Made by a program: the position numbers and the translations under genes. A stretch of 64,000 bases of DNA. It comes from Mycobacterium branderi (GTDB lineage: Bacteria; Actinomycetota; Actinomycetes; Mycobacteriales; Mycobacteriaceae). Under the pieces are notes generated by a model. That model made no database searches. It saw nothing but the letters and a program-made list of their open reading frames with translations, and had not been told where the DNA came from. Below, in pieces: positions 36,011 through 44,163 of this stretch (positions are counted from its first letter, which is position 1; each line of letters starts with the position of its first letter). The stretch lies in contig NZ_AP022606.1 in assembly GCF_010728725.1 (NCBI RefSeq), positions 2,232,001 through 2,296,000 on the forward strand, given 5' to 3'.

Positions 36011-38398
36011 GTGGCGCCGCTGCACGGCTACACGGTCGTCGACCTGTCCAGCGGTATCGCCGGCGCCTACTGCACCAAACTGCTGGCCGACGGCGGTGCC
36101 CGGGTGATCAAAGTCGAATCACCACAAGGAGATCCGCTGCGACGGTGGTCGGCGTCCGGCGCTCACACCGAGAGCGACGGCGCGCTGTTCAGCTTCCTGG
36201 CCTGCTCCAAGCACAGCGTGGTCGCCGACCCCGCGACCGACGTCGACTTCGTGAACGGGCTGCTGGCATTGGCGGACGCCGTGGTGTGGTCGTGCGGCTC
36301 GACGATCGCCCACGCGTTCGCGCCGGCCGAAATGCACCGCGCTCACCCGCATCTCGTCGTCACCGCGATCACCCCGTTCGGGCTGAGCGGCCCGTGGCGG
36401 GACCGGCCAGCTACCGAATTCACGCTGCAGGCGTGGTCGGGTGGCATCGTCGGGCTGGGCCGGGGCTCCCCGGACCGCGCGCCGGTGTACGTCGGCGGCC
36501 AGGTCGGGGAGTACTTCGCCGGGGCCTATGCCAGCGCCGCGACGCTGGCCTTTCTTCGGCGCGGCGGCCAGCTCATAGATCTGTCCATGCTGGAAACGGC
36601 GGTCCTGGGTCTCACTTATTACCCCGTCACCTACTTCGAAATGCTCGGCAGACCATGGCGGGACGCGCGCAAGCTCACCGTCCCCGGCATCGCGCGCGCC
36701 AAAGACGGCCTGGTCGACGTCGGCTGCGGAACCGCCCAGCAGTGGTTCGACCTGTGCGCGATGACCGGCCACCAGGAATGGATCGACGAGGAATCGCCGC
36801 TTTCGATCACCGAGCAGGCCAACGAGAAAGCCGACGAGATCTATGACTGGGTGGCGAGCCACACCGTCGACGAGATCCGCGAGCTGGCCACCGCATTTCG
36901 GATCCCCAACTCGCCAGTGGCCAACGGCGCCAACATCACCGGACTCGACCACTTCCGGCAGCGGCGAACGTTCACCACGAATCCTCGCGACGGTTTTACC
37001 CAACCCGACCACCCCTACCGGATGACGCCTTCAATCCTGCGGGCGCCGGCACCCGCCCCGCGACTCGGTGAGCACACCGCGCAGTACCGTCACGCTAGTG
37101 AGTCGGCACGGAAGGTTTGCGGGCACGCGTCGAATCGCTTGCCGTTCAGCGGATTACGTGTACTCGACATGACCACCTTCTGGGCCGGCCCCTGCTGCAC
37201 GCATTACCTGGCGATGCTCGGCGCCGAGGTCGTCCACGTGGAATCCACCGGCAAACCCGACGGTACCCGGCTGATCGCCGGCATCCCGATGACCGAAGAG
37301 CAGTGGTGGGAACGCTCGCCGATCTTCTCCGCGCTGAACACCAACAAAAAGGGCGTGACGCTGGACCTGCAGACCTCTGCAGGCCGGGATCTGTTGCGCC
37401 GCTTCATCGCAACATCCGACGTGATCGTCGAGAACTTCACCCCGCGGGTGCTCGACCAGATCGGGGTGGACTTCGCCGCGGTGCAAGAGCTGCGGCCCGA
37501 CGCCATTCTGGTGCGCATGCCGGGGTTCGGTCTTGACGGTCCGTGGCGCGACAACCCGGCGTTCGCTTACGTGATCGAGGCCGCATCCGGGTTGAGCTGG
37601 CTGACCGGCTATCCCGACCGCAACCCCTACGAGCCTTATTCGGTCGGGGACCCCAACGCCGGGGTGCATGCGCTCAACGCGCTGCTGCTGGCACTCGAAC
37701 ATCGGCGCCGCACCGGTCAGGGCGTGTTGCTGGAAGCCGCGATGGTCGACGCGGCGGTCAACGTCGCCGCCGAGCAGGTCATCGAGTACTCGGCGTACGG
37801 GGCACTGCTGGAGCGGGCAGGTAATCGCGGGCCGACGGCGGCGCCGCAGAACCTGTACCGCACCGCCGACGTCGACGAATTCGGGCGCCTCGACAGCTGG
37901 GTGGCAATCGCCGTGGCGACCGACGAGCAGTGGACTGGTTTGTGCGAGGCGCTGGACAGGCCGGCCTGGGCCACCGATCCCGAGCTGGCCACCGCGGCCG
38001 GCCGTCGAGCGCTGCACGACCTGATCGATCAGCACTTGGCCGCCTGGTGCGAGGGACGCAGCGGCGACGAGATCGTCCGTTGCCTCTGGGACGCCGGCGT
38101 GCCAGTGGCGAAAGTGATGCAGCCGCACCGTCAAACCGAGTTGCCGCAGTTGGCATTTCGCCGCTTCTTCGAAGACGTCGGGCACCAGGTGAACCCAACG
38201 GTTCCGCACAGCACCGTGCCGATGCGGTTGTCCGATGGCCCGGACCGGTTCCATGTGCAGCCGGCGCCGCTGCTCGGCCAGCACAACCACGAGCTGCTCG
38301 GCGAACTCGGCTTGAGTGAGGCCGAAATCGACCAGTTGGAGGCCGATGGCATCATCGGTACCACACCGGGCGCCGCGAGAAGGGTGAAAGCTCAATGA
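36011..38398 (+). CDS. Double-domain CaiB/BaiF (class III) CoA transferase
   Basis: A 795-residue fusion of two CaiB/BaiF units (about 1-360 and 380-785), each starting with a Rossmann-like V-V-D-L / V-L-D-M block. The C-terminal half keeps the catalytic Asp in V-G-D-P-N-A-G. The equivalent site in the N-terminal half reads V-G-E-Y-F-A-G, i.e. Glu. Family members normally form interlocked homodimers of ~400-residue chains, so this may be a covalent dimer with one classical site. Activation of an acid to its CoA ester is expected. The GTG start is 2 bp after the crotonase stop. Confidence 0.82.
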   Translation: MAPLHGYTVVDLSSGIAGAYCTKLLADGGARVIKVESPQGDPLRRWSASGAHTESDGALFSFLACSKHSVVADPATDVDFVNGLLALADAVVWSCGSTIAHAFAPAEMHRAHPHLVVTAITPFGLSGPWRDRPATEFTLQAWSGGIVGLGRGSPDRAPVYVGGQVGEYFAGAYASAATLAFLRRGGQLIDLSMLETAVLGLTYYPVTYFEMLGRPWRDARKLTVPGIARAKDGLVDVGCGTAQQWFDLCAMTGHQEWIDEESPLSITEQANEKADEIYDWVASHTVDEIRELATAFRIPNSPVANGANITGLDHFRQRRTFTTNPRDGFTQPDHPYRMTPSILRAPAPAPRLGEHTAQYRHASESARKVCGHASNRLPFSGLRVLDMTTFWAGPCCTHYLAMLGAEVVHVESTGKPDGTRLIAGIPMTEEQWWERSPIFSALNTNKKGVTLDLQTSAGRDLLRRFIATSDVIVENFTPRVLDQIGVDFAAVQELRPDAILVRMPGFGLDGPWRDNPAFAYVIEAASGLSWLTGYPDRNPYEPYSVGDPNAGVHALNALLLALEHRRRTGQGVLLEAAMVDAAVNVAAEQVIEYSAYGALLERAGNRGPTAAPQNLYRTADVDEFGRLDSWVAIAVATDEQWTGLCEALDRPAWATDPELATAAGRRALHDLIDQHLAAWCEGRSGDEIVRCLWDAGVPVAKVMQPHRQTELPQLAFRRFFEDVGHQVNPTVPHSTVPMRLSDGPDRFHVQPAPLLGQHNHELLGELGLSEAEIDQLEADGIIGTTPGAARRVKAQ

Positions 38399-39246
38399 AG
38401 TTCGGGATTCCGCTGGCCCGTGCGCATCCAGGCGTGTGGCCGGACCTGACCAAGCGGGCCGAGGAGTTGGGGTTCGAGTCGGTGTGGCTGCCCGAGCATC
38501 TGGTGCTGCCCGCCGCGATGAGCGGCAGCCCGCACGACGGCGATACCCATCCGCCGGTCCCGCCGCAGACGCCGATCTTCGACGCGCTGAACTACCTGTC
38601 TTTCCTTGCCGCGCAGACCAGCACCATCCGGTTGGGCACCTACGTCTACAACATCGGTCTGCGTCATCCGTTCGTCAGCGCCCGCGCCGCCGCCACGCTC
38701 GACATCGTGTCCGGCGGCCGCTTCGACTTCGGCGTCGGGGCGAGCTGGCTGCGCGAGGAATGGGACGCCGTCGGGCTGGACTTCGACAGCCGCGGTGCCC
38801 GTGTCGACGAGGCGCTGCAGGTGTGCCGGGCGTTGTGGACCCAACCCAGCATCGAACACCACGGCCGCTTCTTCGATTTCTGCGAAGTGATGTTCGAGCC
38901 CAAGCCGATACAGCCGGGCGGGCCGCCGCTGCACATCGGCGGCGACGGCAAGGCCGCGCTGCGCCGGGTGGCCCGATTCGGCGACGGCTGGCTGCCGATG
39001 AACCACACCTTGGACCGGATACCGGACTCGGTGCGCACGCTGACCCGGCTGTGGACCGACCACGGGCGCAGCGGCAAACCACATGTCACCACGTCGGTGC
39101 CGATCTCGTCGGCGGACGACGTGCGCCGCGCCGCCGACGCCGGCATCGACCGGCTCATCGTTTCACCGTGGCAGCGGACCCGTGAAGCACTCGACGGCAT
39201 CGCCAGGTTCGCCGACCAGTACATCGCGACAGCGGCTGCGGGATAA
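38395..39246 (+). CDS. LLM-class F420-dependent oxidoreductase
   Basis: A 283-residue luciferase-like protein with typical M-K-F-G-I-P start, W-L-P-E-H near 33, G-T-Y-V near 82, and G-G-R-F-D-F-G-V-G-x-S-W near 105. It ends with the G-I-D-R-L-I-V-S-P segment of the TIGR03619-type F420 enzymes. The ATG overlaps the CoA-transferase stop. F420 use is inferred from family and from mycobacterial biology. Confidence 0.8.
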   Translation: MKFGIPLARAHPGVWPDLTKRAEELGFESVWLPEHLVLPAAMSGSPHDGDTHPPVPPQTPIFDALNYLSFLAAQTSTIRLGTYVYNIGLRHPFVSARAAATLDIVSGGRFDFGVGASWLREEWDAVGLDFDSRGARVDEALQVCRALWTQPSIEHHGRFFDFCEVMFEPKPIQPGGPPLHIGGDGKAALRRVARFGDGWLPMNHTLDRIPDSVRTLTRLWTDHGRSGKPHVTTSVPISSADDVRRAADAGIDRLIVSPWQRTREALDGIARFADQYIATAAAG

Positions 39247-39251
39247 CGACT

Positions 39252-40052
39252 GTGGCTATCAGCCCGTCCGACATCCAGCTGACCGGCCGGGTCGCAGTGG
39301 TCACCGGTGGCGGAGCGGGCATCGGGCGCGGGATCGCCGCCGGGCTGGCGGCCTTCGGCGCGTCGGTGGCGATCTGGGAGCGTGACGCCGACAGCTGCGC
39401 GTCAGCCGCCGAATCGATCGGAGCGCTGGGCATCGTGACCGACGTGCGCGACACGGGTCAGGTCGACGCGGCGCTGCAGCGCACGGCCGACGAGTTAGGG
39501 CCGGTGTCGATCCTGGTCAACAATGCCGGCGGGACGTTCTCCTCGTCGCTGCTCGAAACCAGCGAAAACGGTTGGGACGCACTGTACAAGGCCAACTTGC
39601 GGCACGTGCTGCTGTGCACCCAGCGGGTGGCGCGGCAGTTGGTCGCCGCGGGGGTGCCCGGCAGCGTCGTCAACCTGACGTCGATCGAGGGTGTGCGCGC
39701 CGCGCCCGGCTACGCCGCATATGCCGCCGCCAAGGCCGGCGTCATCAACTACACCAAGACCGCGGCGTTCGAACTCGCCCCGCACGGCATCCGGGTCAAC
39801 GCGCTTGCACCCGACATCACGTTAACCGAAGGGCTGGCCAACCTCGGCGCTTTCGGCCCGGATATCGCTAACGTCATCCCGCTGGGCAGAGCCGGGACAG
39901 TCGACGAGATCGCCGCAGCCGCAGTATTTCTCGCATCCGATATGGCGAGCTACATCACCGGCGAGACCATCCACGTCGACGGCGGAACACATGCCGCCGG
40001 CGGCTGGTACCGCCATCCCCGAACCGGCCGGCCGCAACTGGGTCCTGGCTAA
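39252..40052 (+). CDS. SDR family oxidoreductase
   Basis: A 266-residue classical SDR: T-G-G-G-A-G-I-G-R-G near 18, N-N-A-G-G near 90, Ser in L-T-S-I-E-G and catalytic Y-A-A-Y-A-A-A-K near 157-164. It is the last gene of the 28576-40052 operon and converges with the next SDR, overlapping it by 4 bp. Likely 3-hydroxyacyl-CoA or ring-alcohol oxidation. Confidence 0.82.
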   Translation: MAISPSDIQLTGRVAVVTGGGAGIGRGIAAGLAAFGASVAIWERDADSCASAAESIGALGIVTDVRDTGQVDAALQRTADELGPVSILVNNAGGTFSSSLLETSENGWDALYKANLRHVLLCTQRVARQLVAAGVPGSVVNLTSIEGVRAAPGYAAYAAAKAGVINYTKTAAFELAPHGIRVNALAPDITLTEGLANLGAFGPDIANVIPLGRAGTVDEIAAAAVFLASDMASYITGETIHVDGGTHAAGGWYRHPRTGRPQLGPG

Positions 40053-40876
40053 TACGCCCAGCCGTCGGCGGCCTGGTCGTCGAAGGTGCGGTCGATGCGC
40101 TCGAACCGTCGGCGGATCAAATCGCGCGAGGCCGCGTGCGGCAGGATGTAGAGCCGGTTGGCGAGTATCGCCTCGACGGTCAGCCGAGCGACGTCGTCGG
40201 CGGCGAGGACAGCGTCTTGGCCGACGGTGACCGGCTCTGAAACCGGTTGCGTCGCCGCCGTTCCGTAGTCGGCGCCGCGGTTGCGCTCGCAGTGGCCGAT
40301 ATTGGTGGCGACCAGCATCGGGCACAGCACCGACACCCCGATGCCGTCGGCCCGGACCTCACGCGCGAGCGCCTCGGCGAGCGCGACAACGCCGTACTTG
40401 GCAACGGAATACGGCCCGAGCCCGACATTGGACACCAGCCCGGCGAACGACGAGGTGAACAGCAGGTGGCCGCCTTCGCCCTGCGCGAGGAGACGGGGTA
40501 AGAAGGCCTCGACGCCGTGAATCGGGCCCCACAGGTCGACGTCGATCACCCAGCGCCAGTCGTCGTGCGACATCTGCGCGATCGGCCCGGCCACCGCGAC
40601 ACCGGCGTTGTTGAAGACCACATGGACGCCGCCGAGCATCCGGAACGCTTCGTCGGCCAGATGAACGACGTCGTCGCGGTGCCGGACGTCGCAGACGACA
40701 CCGTGCGCCTCGAACCCGTCGTCGCGCAGACCGCTCACGGCGGTATCGAGCGCACCTTGTTCGATGTCACCGAGCACCACCCCGGCCCCGCGGCGAGCCA
40801 GCTCGCGGGCGGTGGCCAAGCCGATGCCGCTCGCGCCGCCGGTGATGACCGCGCCACGTCGCTCAAACCCGTCCAT
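40049..40876 (-). CDS. SDR family oxidoreductase
   Basis: A 275-residue SDR with T-G-G-A-S-G-I-G-L-A near 13, N-N-A-G-V near 89, Ser in F-T-S-S-F-A-G and Y-S-V-A-K near 157. The C-terminal part (after about 200) departs from FabG-like enzymes. It is the third gene of a minus-strand unit P450, mycofactocin-type SDR, SDR. Fourteen bp separate it from the SDR upstream. Confidence 0.8.
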   Translation of the reverse strand: MDGFERRGAVITGGASGIGLATARELARRGAGVVLGDIEQGALDTAVSGLRDDGFEAHGVVCDVRHRDDVVHLADEAFRMLGGVHVVFNNAGVAVAGPIAQMSHDDWRWVIDVDLWGPIHGVEAFLPRLLAQGEGGHLLFTSSFAGLVSNVGLGPYSVAKYGVVALAEALAREVRADGIGVSVLCPMLVATNIGHCERNRGADYGTAATQPVSEPVTVGQDAVLAADDVARLTVEAILANRLYILPHAASRDLIRRRFERIDRTFDDQAADGWAY

Positions 40877-40890
40877 AGACGGGACTTTAG

Positions 40891-41727
40891 CTACTTGAGG
40901 CAGCTGCCCGCATCAACCGGAAGGGTGACGCCGGTGATGTAGCGCGATTCGTCGGAGGCCAGGAACAGAACCGCATTGCTGATGTCCTCCGGCTCCACCC
41001 AGCCGATCGGCAGCGTGTGCATCATCTGCGCGACGACCTTCATGTCGTCGGGGCCGGGGTTCTCCAGGTCCGGCCGGAACAGCTTCATCGTCTGTTCGTT
41101 GAGGAACAACGGCGTGTTCACATTGGTGGGGTGCACGGAATTGACCCGAACCATGTGCTGGCCCAACTCAACTGCGAACGTCCGCATCAGCCCCACCACG
41201 CCGTGCTTGGCGGCGACGTAGTGGCCGGTGTGCGGGTAGGCCTTCAGCCCCCCGACCGAACTGGTCAGGATGATCGAACCGCCGCGCCCGCCCGCAAGTA
41301 TATGGGGCACACCGGCTTTCACACTCTTCCACACCCCGGACAGGTTAACGTCGATCATGTCTGTCCAGTCGCGCTCGCTGGTCTTGTCCAGCGTCGCGCC
41401 GCCGTTGCCGATACCGGCGTTGGCGACGATGATGTCCAGCCGGCCGAGCTGCTCAACGCCGGCGTCGACCGCAGCCTTCAGCGCGTCGTAGTCCCGCACG
41501 TCGACTTCGGCGGTGTAGATGCGGCGGTTGAGGCCCTTGACCAGGTCGGCGGTCTCCGCGAGGTCTTCCGGTGTGGAAAGCGGAATCTGCACGCTGTCGA
41601 TCTGCTTGCAGATGTCCACCGCGATGATGTCGGCGCCCTCCTGCGCCAACCGCACCGCGTGGCTGCGGCCCTGACCGCGCGCCGCGCCGGTGATGAACGC
41701 GACCTTGCCTTCGACTCGCCCTGCCAT
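40891..41727 (-). CDS. Mycofactocin-coupled SDR family oxidoreductase
   Basis: The ATG at 41727 gives 278 residues. The opening V-A-F-I-T-G-A-A-R-G-Q-G-R-S-H and the A-D-I-I-A-V-D-I-C-K segment, with the insertion after it, are typical of the mycofactocin-coupled SDR family (TIGR03971). These hold NAD non-exchangeably and pass electrons to the redox peptide mycofactocin. The active-site Y-V-A-A-K is near 170. It probably oxidises the alcohol made by the adjacent P450. The family call is from remembered signature, not a search. Confidence 0.82.
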   Translation of the reverse strand: MAGRVEGKVAFITGAARGQGRSHAVRLAQEGADIIAVDICKQIDSVQIPLSTPEDLAETADLVKGLNRRIYTAEVDVRDYDALKAAVDAGVEQLGRLDIIVANAGIGNGGATLDKTSERDWTDMIDVNLSGVWKSVKAGVPHILAGGRGGSIILTSSVGGLKAYPHTGHYVAAKHGVVGLMRTFAVELGQHMVRVNSVHPTNVNTPLFLNEQTMKLFRPDLENPGPDDMKVVAQMMHTLPIGWVEPEDISNAVLFLASDESRYITGVTLPVDAGSCLK

Positions 41728-41750
41728 CGTTACCTCATTTCTCCAGTGGC

Positions 41751-42953
41751 TCAGCCGATCACAGCCGGCATCGATTCCCAGCCCCGCACCGTGGACGTCG
41801 GAGACAGCTTGGCCCCGGTGAGGTCGACGTCCCACTCGGGGAAGCGCTTCAAGACCTCCTCCAAGGCGATCCGCCCTTCCAGACGGGCCAGCGCCGAGCC
41901 CAGGCAGTAGTGCGTGCCAACACTGAACGACAGGTGCTGGCGCAGCTCGCGGTGAATGTCGAAAACGTCGCCATCGGGCGGGAATTGGCGGTGATCGCGG
42001 TTGGCAGCGCCAATCAGCATCATCATCACGCTGCCCGCCGGCACAGTCTGGCCGTAATACTCGACGTCCCGGGTGACGTAGCGCGCTACATGCGGAGCCG
42101 GCGGCTCGAAGCGCAGCAACTCCTCGATGGCCCGCGGAATCAACGACACGTCCTCCACGAGTTGGCGCCGCTGGTCTGGGTGTTCGGCCAAAACCTTGCC
42201 GGTCCAGCCGATCAGGCGGGTGGTGGTCTCGTTGCCCGCGCCCGCCACCACATTGACATAGATCAGCAGTTCGTCGCGAGTCAGACGGCGGGTGGTGCCG
42301 GTCTCGTCCTCGAATTCGACGTTGAGCAACTCGGTCATGATGTCGTCGGACGGGTGCTCGGCGCGCCAGTCGATGTAGGCGGCGAAGGCCTCACCGGTGT
42401 CGAAGCCATTCTGCGCGATATCCATCGGCTTGCCTTCTTCGGTGCGCATCGTGGCGTTCGAGCGATCCCGGATGGCTTCCTGGTCGGATTCGGGGATACC
42501 CAGCAGCATCCCGATCACCCGCATGGGCATTTGGGCGCCGAGATCGGCGACAAAGTCGAACCGGTCGGCGCCGACCAGCGGATCCAAACAGCGCACACAG
42601 TAGTCGCGGATCTTGCTTTCCAGCTCGTTGATCTTGCGCGGCGTGAACATCCGGGCGAGCAGCTTGCGGTGGATGTCGTGGACCGGTGGATCCTCGAAAA
42701 TCAAGACGCCGGAAGGGACTTCGATGTTGGCCTTGATCAACTCGAGGATCGCCCCGCGCGCCGAGCTGAACGTTTCATGGTCGACCAGTGCGTCGTCGAC
42801 GTCGGCGAACCGGCTCAGCGCGTAGAAGTCGTGCTGTTCGTTGTAGTACAGCGGCGCTTCCTCGCGAAGCCGCCGAAACATGGGGTAGGGGTCGGCATTG
42901 AGTTCGGGGTTGTACGGGTCGTAATAGGCCTCGCTGGTAGCGCTGACTGTCAC
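41751..42953 (-). CDS. Cytochrome P450
   Basis: A 400-residue P450 with I-helix A-G-N-E-T-T (about 237-242), K-helix E-E-L-L-R and heme loop F-S-V-G-T-H-Y-C-L-G (about 347-356). It heads a minus-strand unit with two SDRs. Asn in the A-G-N-E-T-T motif is common in mycobacterial P450s. The upstream region carries a GAGAA-N5-TTCTC site at 43085, 132 bp before the start, and a separate strong palindrome at 43017. CYP subfamily not assigned. Confidence 0.88.
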   Translation of the reverse strand: MTVSATSEAYYDPYNPELNADPYPMFRRLREEAPLYYNEQHDFYALSRFADVDDALVDHETFSSARGAILELIKANIEVPSGVLIFEDPPVHDIHRKLLARMFTPRKINELESKIRDYCVRCLDPLVGADRFDFVADLGAQMPMRVIGMLLGIPESDQEAIRDRSNATMRTEEGKPMDIAQNGFDTGEAFAAYIDWRAEHPSDDIMTELLNVEFEDETGTTRRLTRDELLIYVNVVAGAGNETTTRLIGWTGKVLAEHPDQRRQLVEDVSLIPRAIEELLRFEPPAPHVARYVTRDVEYYGQTVPAGSVMMMLIGAANRDHRQFPPDGDVFDIHRELRQHLSFSVGTHYCLGSALARLEGRIALEEVLKRFPEWDVDLTGAKLSPTSTVRGWESMPAVIG

Positions 42954-43016
42954 GGGTGTTGCTGCCTCTCACCGGAACCACGTTCTCGCGGGATCTGCCG
43001 TCCCTATTGCCCTGAA

Positions 43017-43036
43017 CTCTGTCACCCGTGACAGGG
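43017..43036. promoter_or_regulatory. Strong palindrome TGTCAC-CC-GTGACA
   Basis: The core at 43020-43033 is a perfect 6-2-6 inverted repeat. Extending to CTCTGTCAC and GTGACAGGG gives 8 of 9 pairs. It lies 64-83 bp upstream of the P450 start. Further TGTCA copies at 43040 and 43061 make a 20-21 bp phased series. Operator function is inferred. Confidence 0.55.
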
Positions 43037-43084
43037 AAGTGTCAATGACGAATCCGTTTCTGTCATCTCAGGCTCTCATTATCA

Positions 43085-43099
43085 GAGAATTACCTTCTC
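43085..43099. promoter_or_regulatory. GAGAA-N5-TTCTC operator-like site A
   Basis: GAGAATTACCTTCTC, a 15-bp inverted repeat with perfect 5-bp arms. It shares form with sites at 44081, 51035 and 60017, all upstream of catabolic genes. Confidence 0.65.
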
Positions 43100-43302
43100 A
43101 GAATCCGGATGATGGTGCGATATGTGAACGAATTCCGCTGTGTCAGATCATCACTGCGTGAAACGCAGCGGCGCCTCCTGGGCGCAAGAGGCCGGCAGCA
43201 CGCCGCCCGATCGAGGCGTCGGCCGCCGCCTCGGCCATGTCGTCGTCCCCACAGCAGCCGGGCACCCGGTCGATGTGAACCTAGTTCTCGCTATTCGGTA
43301 AC

Positions 43303-44025
43303 CTACTTCTCGCCCACGAATCCCCGTGAGCAGAAGTCCCATACTTCGTCGGCGGTGATGGGGTGGACCGTCGCATCGTCGGTGCCGCCGCTGGACTGGG
43401 CGATGAACATCACGGTCTGCATGGTCATCGCGGCCATCCGCTTGGGGTTGATGCCGGCGCGCAGCTGCCCGGCAGTGTTGGCCTCTTCCATCAGCTCGGT
43501 CAGCAATGCCAGAAGCGGCGCATGGGCCACTTTCACCTCGGCAGGATGTGAAACCAGCAACCGCGGTGCGAAGTCGGTGAAGAGCGGCCGCTTGGCCGTC
43601 GGGTCGGGGCGCGAGGCCTCGAACAGCAACTCGACGGCGACCTTCAACCGCTCGAGCGGTTCTTCGTGGCTGGCGGTCGCGGCGCGAATCTGGTCGGCCG
43701 ACCGGCTCAGCGCGTCTTCGAACAGGGCCAGCAGCAGCTCGTGCTTGCCGTCGAACTGCAGGTAGAAGCTCCGCAGCGACTGCCGGGAGCGGTCCACGAC
43801 CTCCTGAACGGTAAAGTCCGTGCTGCCCTTTTCGATGATGATGGCCTGGGCGGCGTCCAGAAAGCGTTGAACGCGCTGCGCCGCCCGCAGCTTCGCCGTC
43901 TTGATCGACCGCTCGACCGCGCGCTGCTTCCAGGCAGGCTCTTCGCTTGGGCTTGTCACCGGCGGCCCGGACGATTGCCGTGAGGGGAGAACATGATTGG
44001 ACTGTACCGGAGAACGCCGTGCCAT
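43303..44025 (-). CDS. TetR-family regulator, candidate master repressor of the 41-63 kb pathway
   Basis: A 240-residue TetR protein with a ~45-residue basic N-terminal extension before the DNA-binding domain. The helix-turn-helix is F-T-V-Q-E-V-V-D-R-S-R-Q-S-L-R-S-F-Y-L-Q-F near 70-91. It is divergent from the acyl-CoA dehydrogenase at 44164, and the 138-bp gap carries a composite operator (44071-44095). The same 15-bp motif upstream of other units makes it the best candidate for the shared regulator. The ligand is unknown. A shorter start inside the frame is possible. Confidence 0.82.
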   Translation of the reverse strand: MARRSPVQSNHVLPSRQSSGPPVTSPSEEPAWKQRAVERSIKTAKLRAAQRVQRFLDAAQAIIIEKGSTDFTVQEVVDRSRQSLRSFYLQFDGKHELLLALFEDALSRSADQIRAATASHEEPLERLKVAVELLFEASRPDPTAKRPLFTDFAPRLLVSHPAEVKVAHAPLLALLTELMEEANTAGQLRAGINPKRMAAMTMQTVMFIAQSSGGTDDATVHPITADEVWDFCSRGFVGEK

Positions 44026-44070
44026 TGGTGTCTAGACCCCCTCACGGACGACGTGTCCGAGATTGTAACT

Positions 44071-44095
44071 TTCTCATCATGAGAATAGTATTCTC
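44071..44095. promoter_or_regulatory. Composite operator-like site B (two overlapping palindromes)
   Basis: TTCTCATCATGAGAA (44071-44085, perfect 7-1-7) overlaps GAGAATAGTATTCTC (44081-44095, arms GAGAAT/ATTCTC). It sits 46 bp upstream of the tetR start and 68 bp upstream of the acyl-CoA dehydrogenase start, so it can control both directions. Confidence 0.72.
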
Positions 44096-44163
44096 TTTGC
44101 CGTGTCCGCGGAAGCGAAATTCTCAACTGCGGGCGGCCTGGGACTTCCGGCCGAGGAGAATCC

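Larger units (their letters stand above)
42954..43302. other. 349-bp intergenic region upstream of the P450 operon
   Basis: No gene is supported here: short frames lack ribosome sites and family features. It holds the palindrome at 43017-43036, three phased TGTCA repeats and the GAGAA-N5-TTCTC site at 43085-43099. It lies between the tetR stop and the P450 start, so it must contain the P450 promoter. Confidence 0.6.

Noticed and set aside
43109..43765. Plus-strand open frame over the tetR 3' end and intergenic region
   Set aside because: Most of it is antisense to the TetR gene, and its product is Ser/Arg-rich without any family feature.
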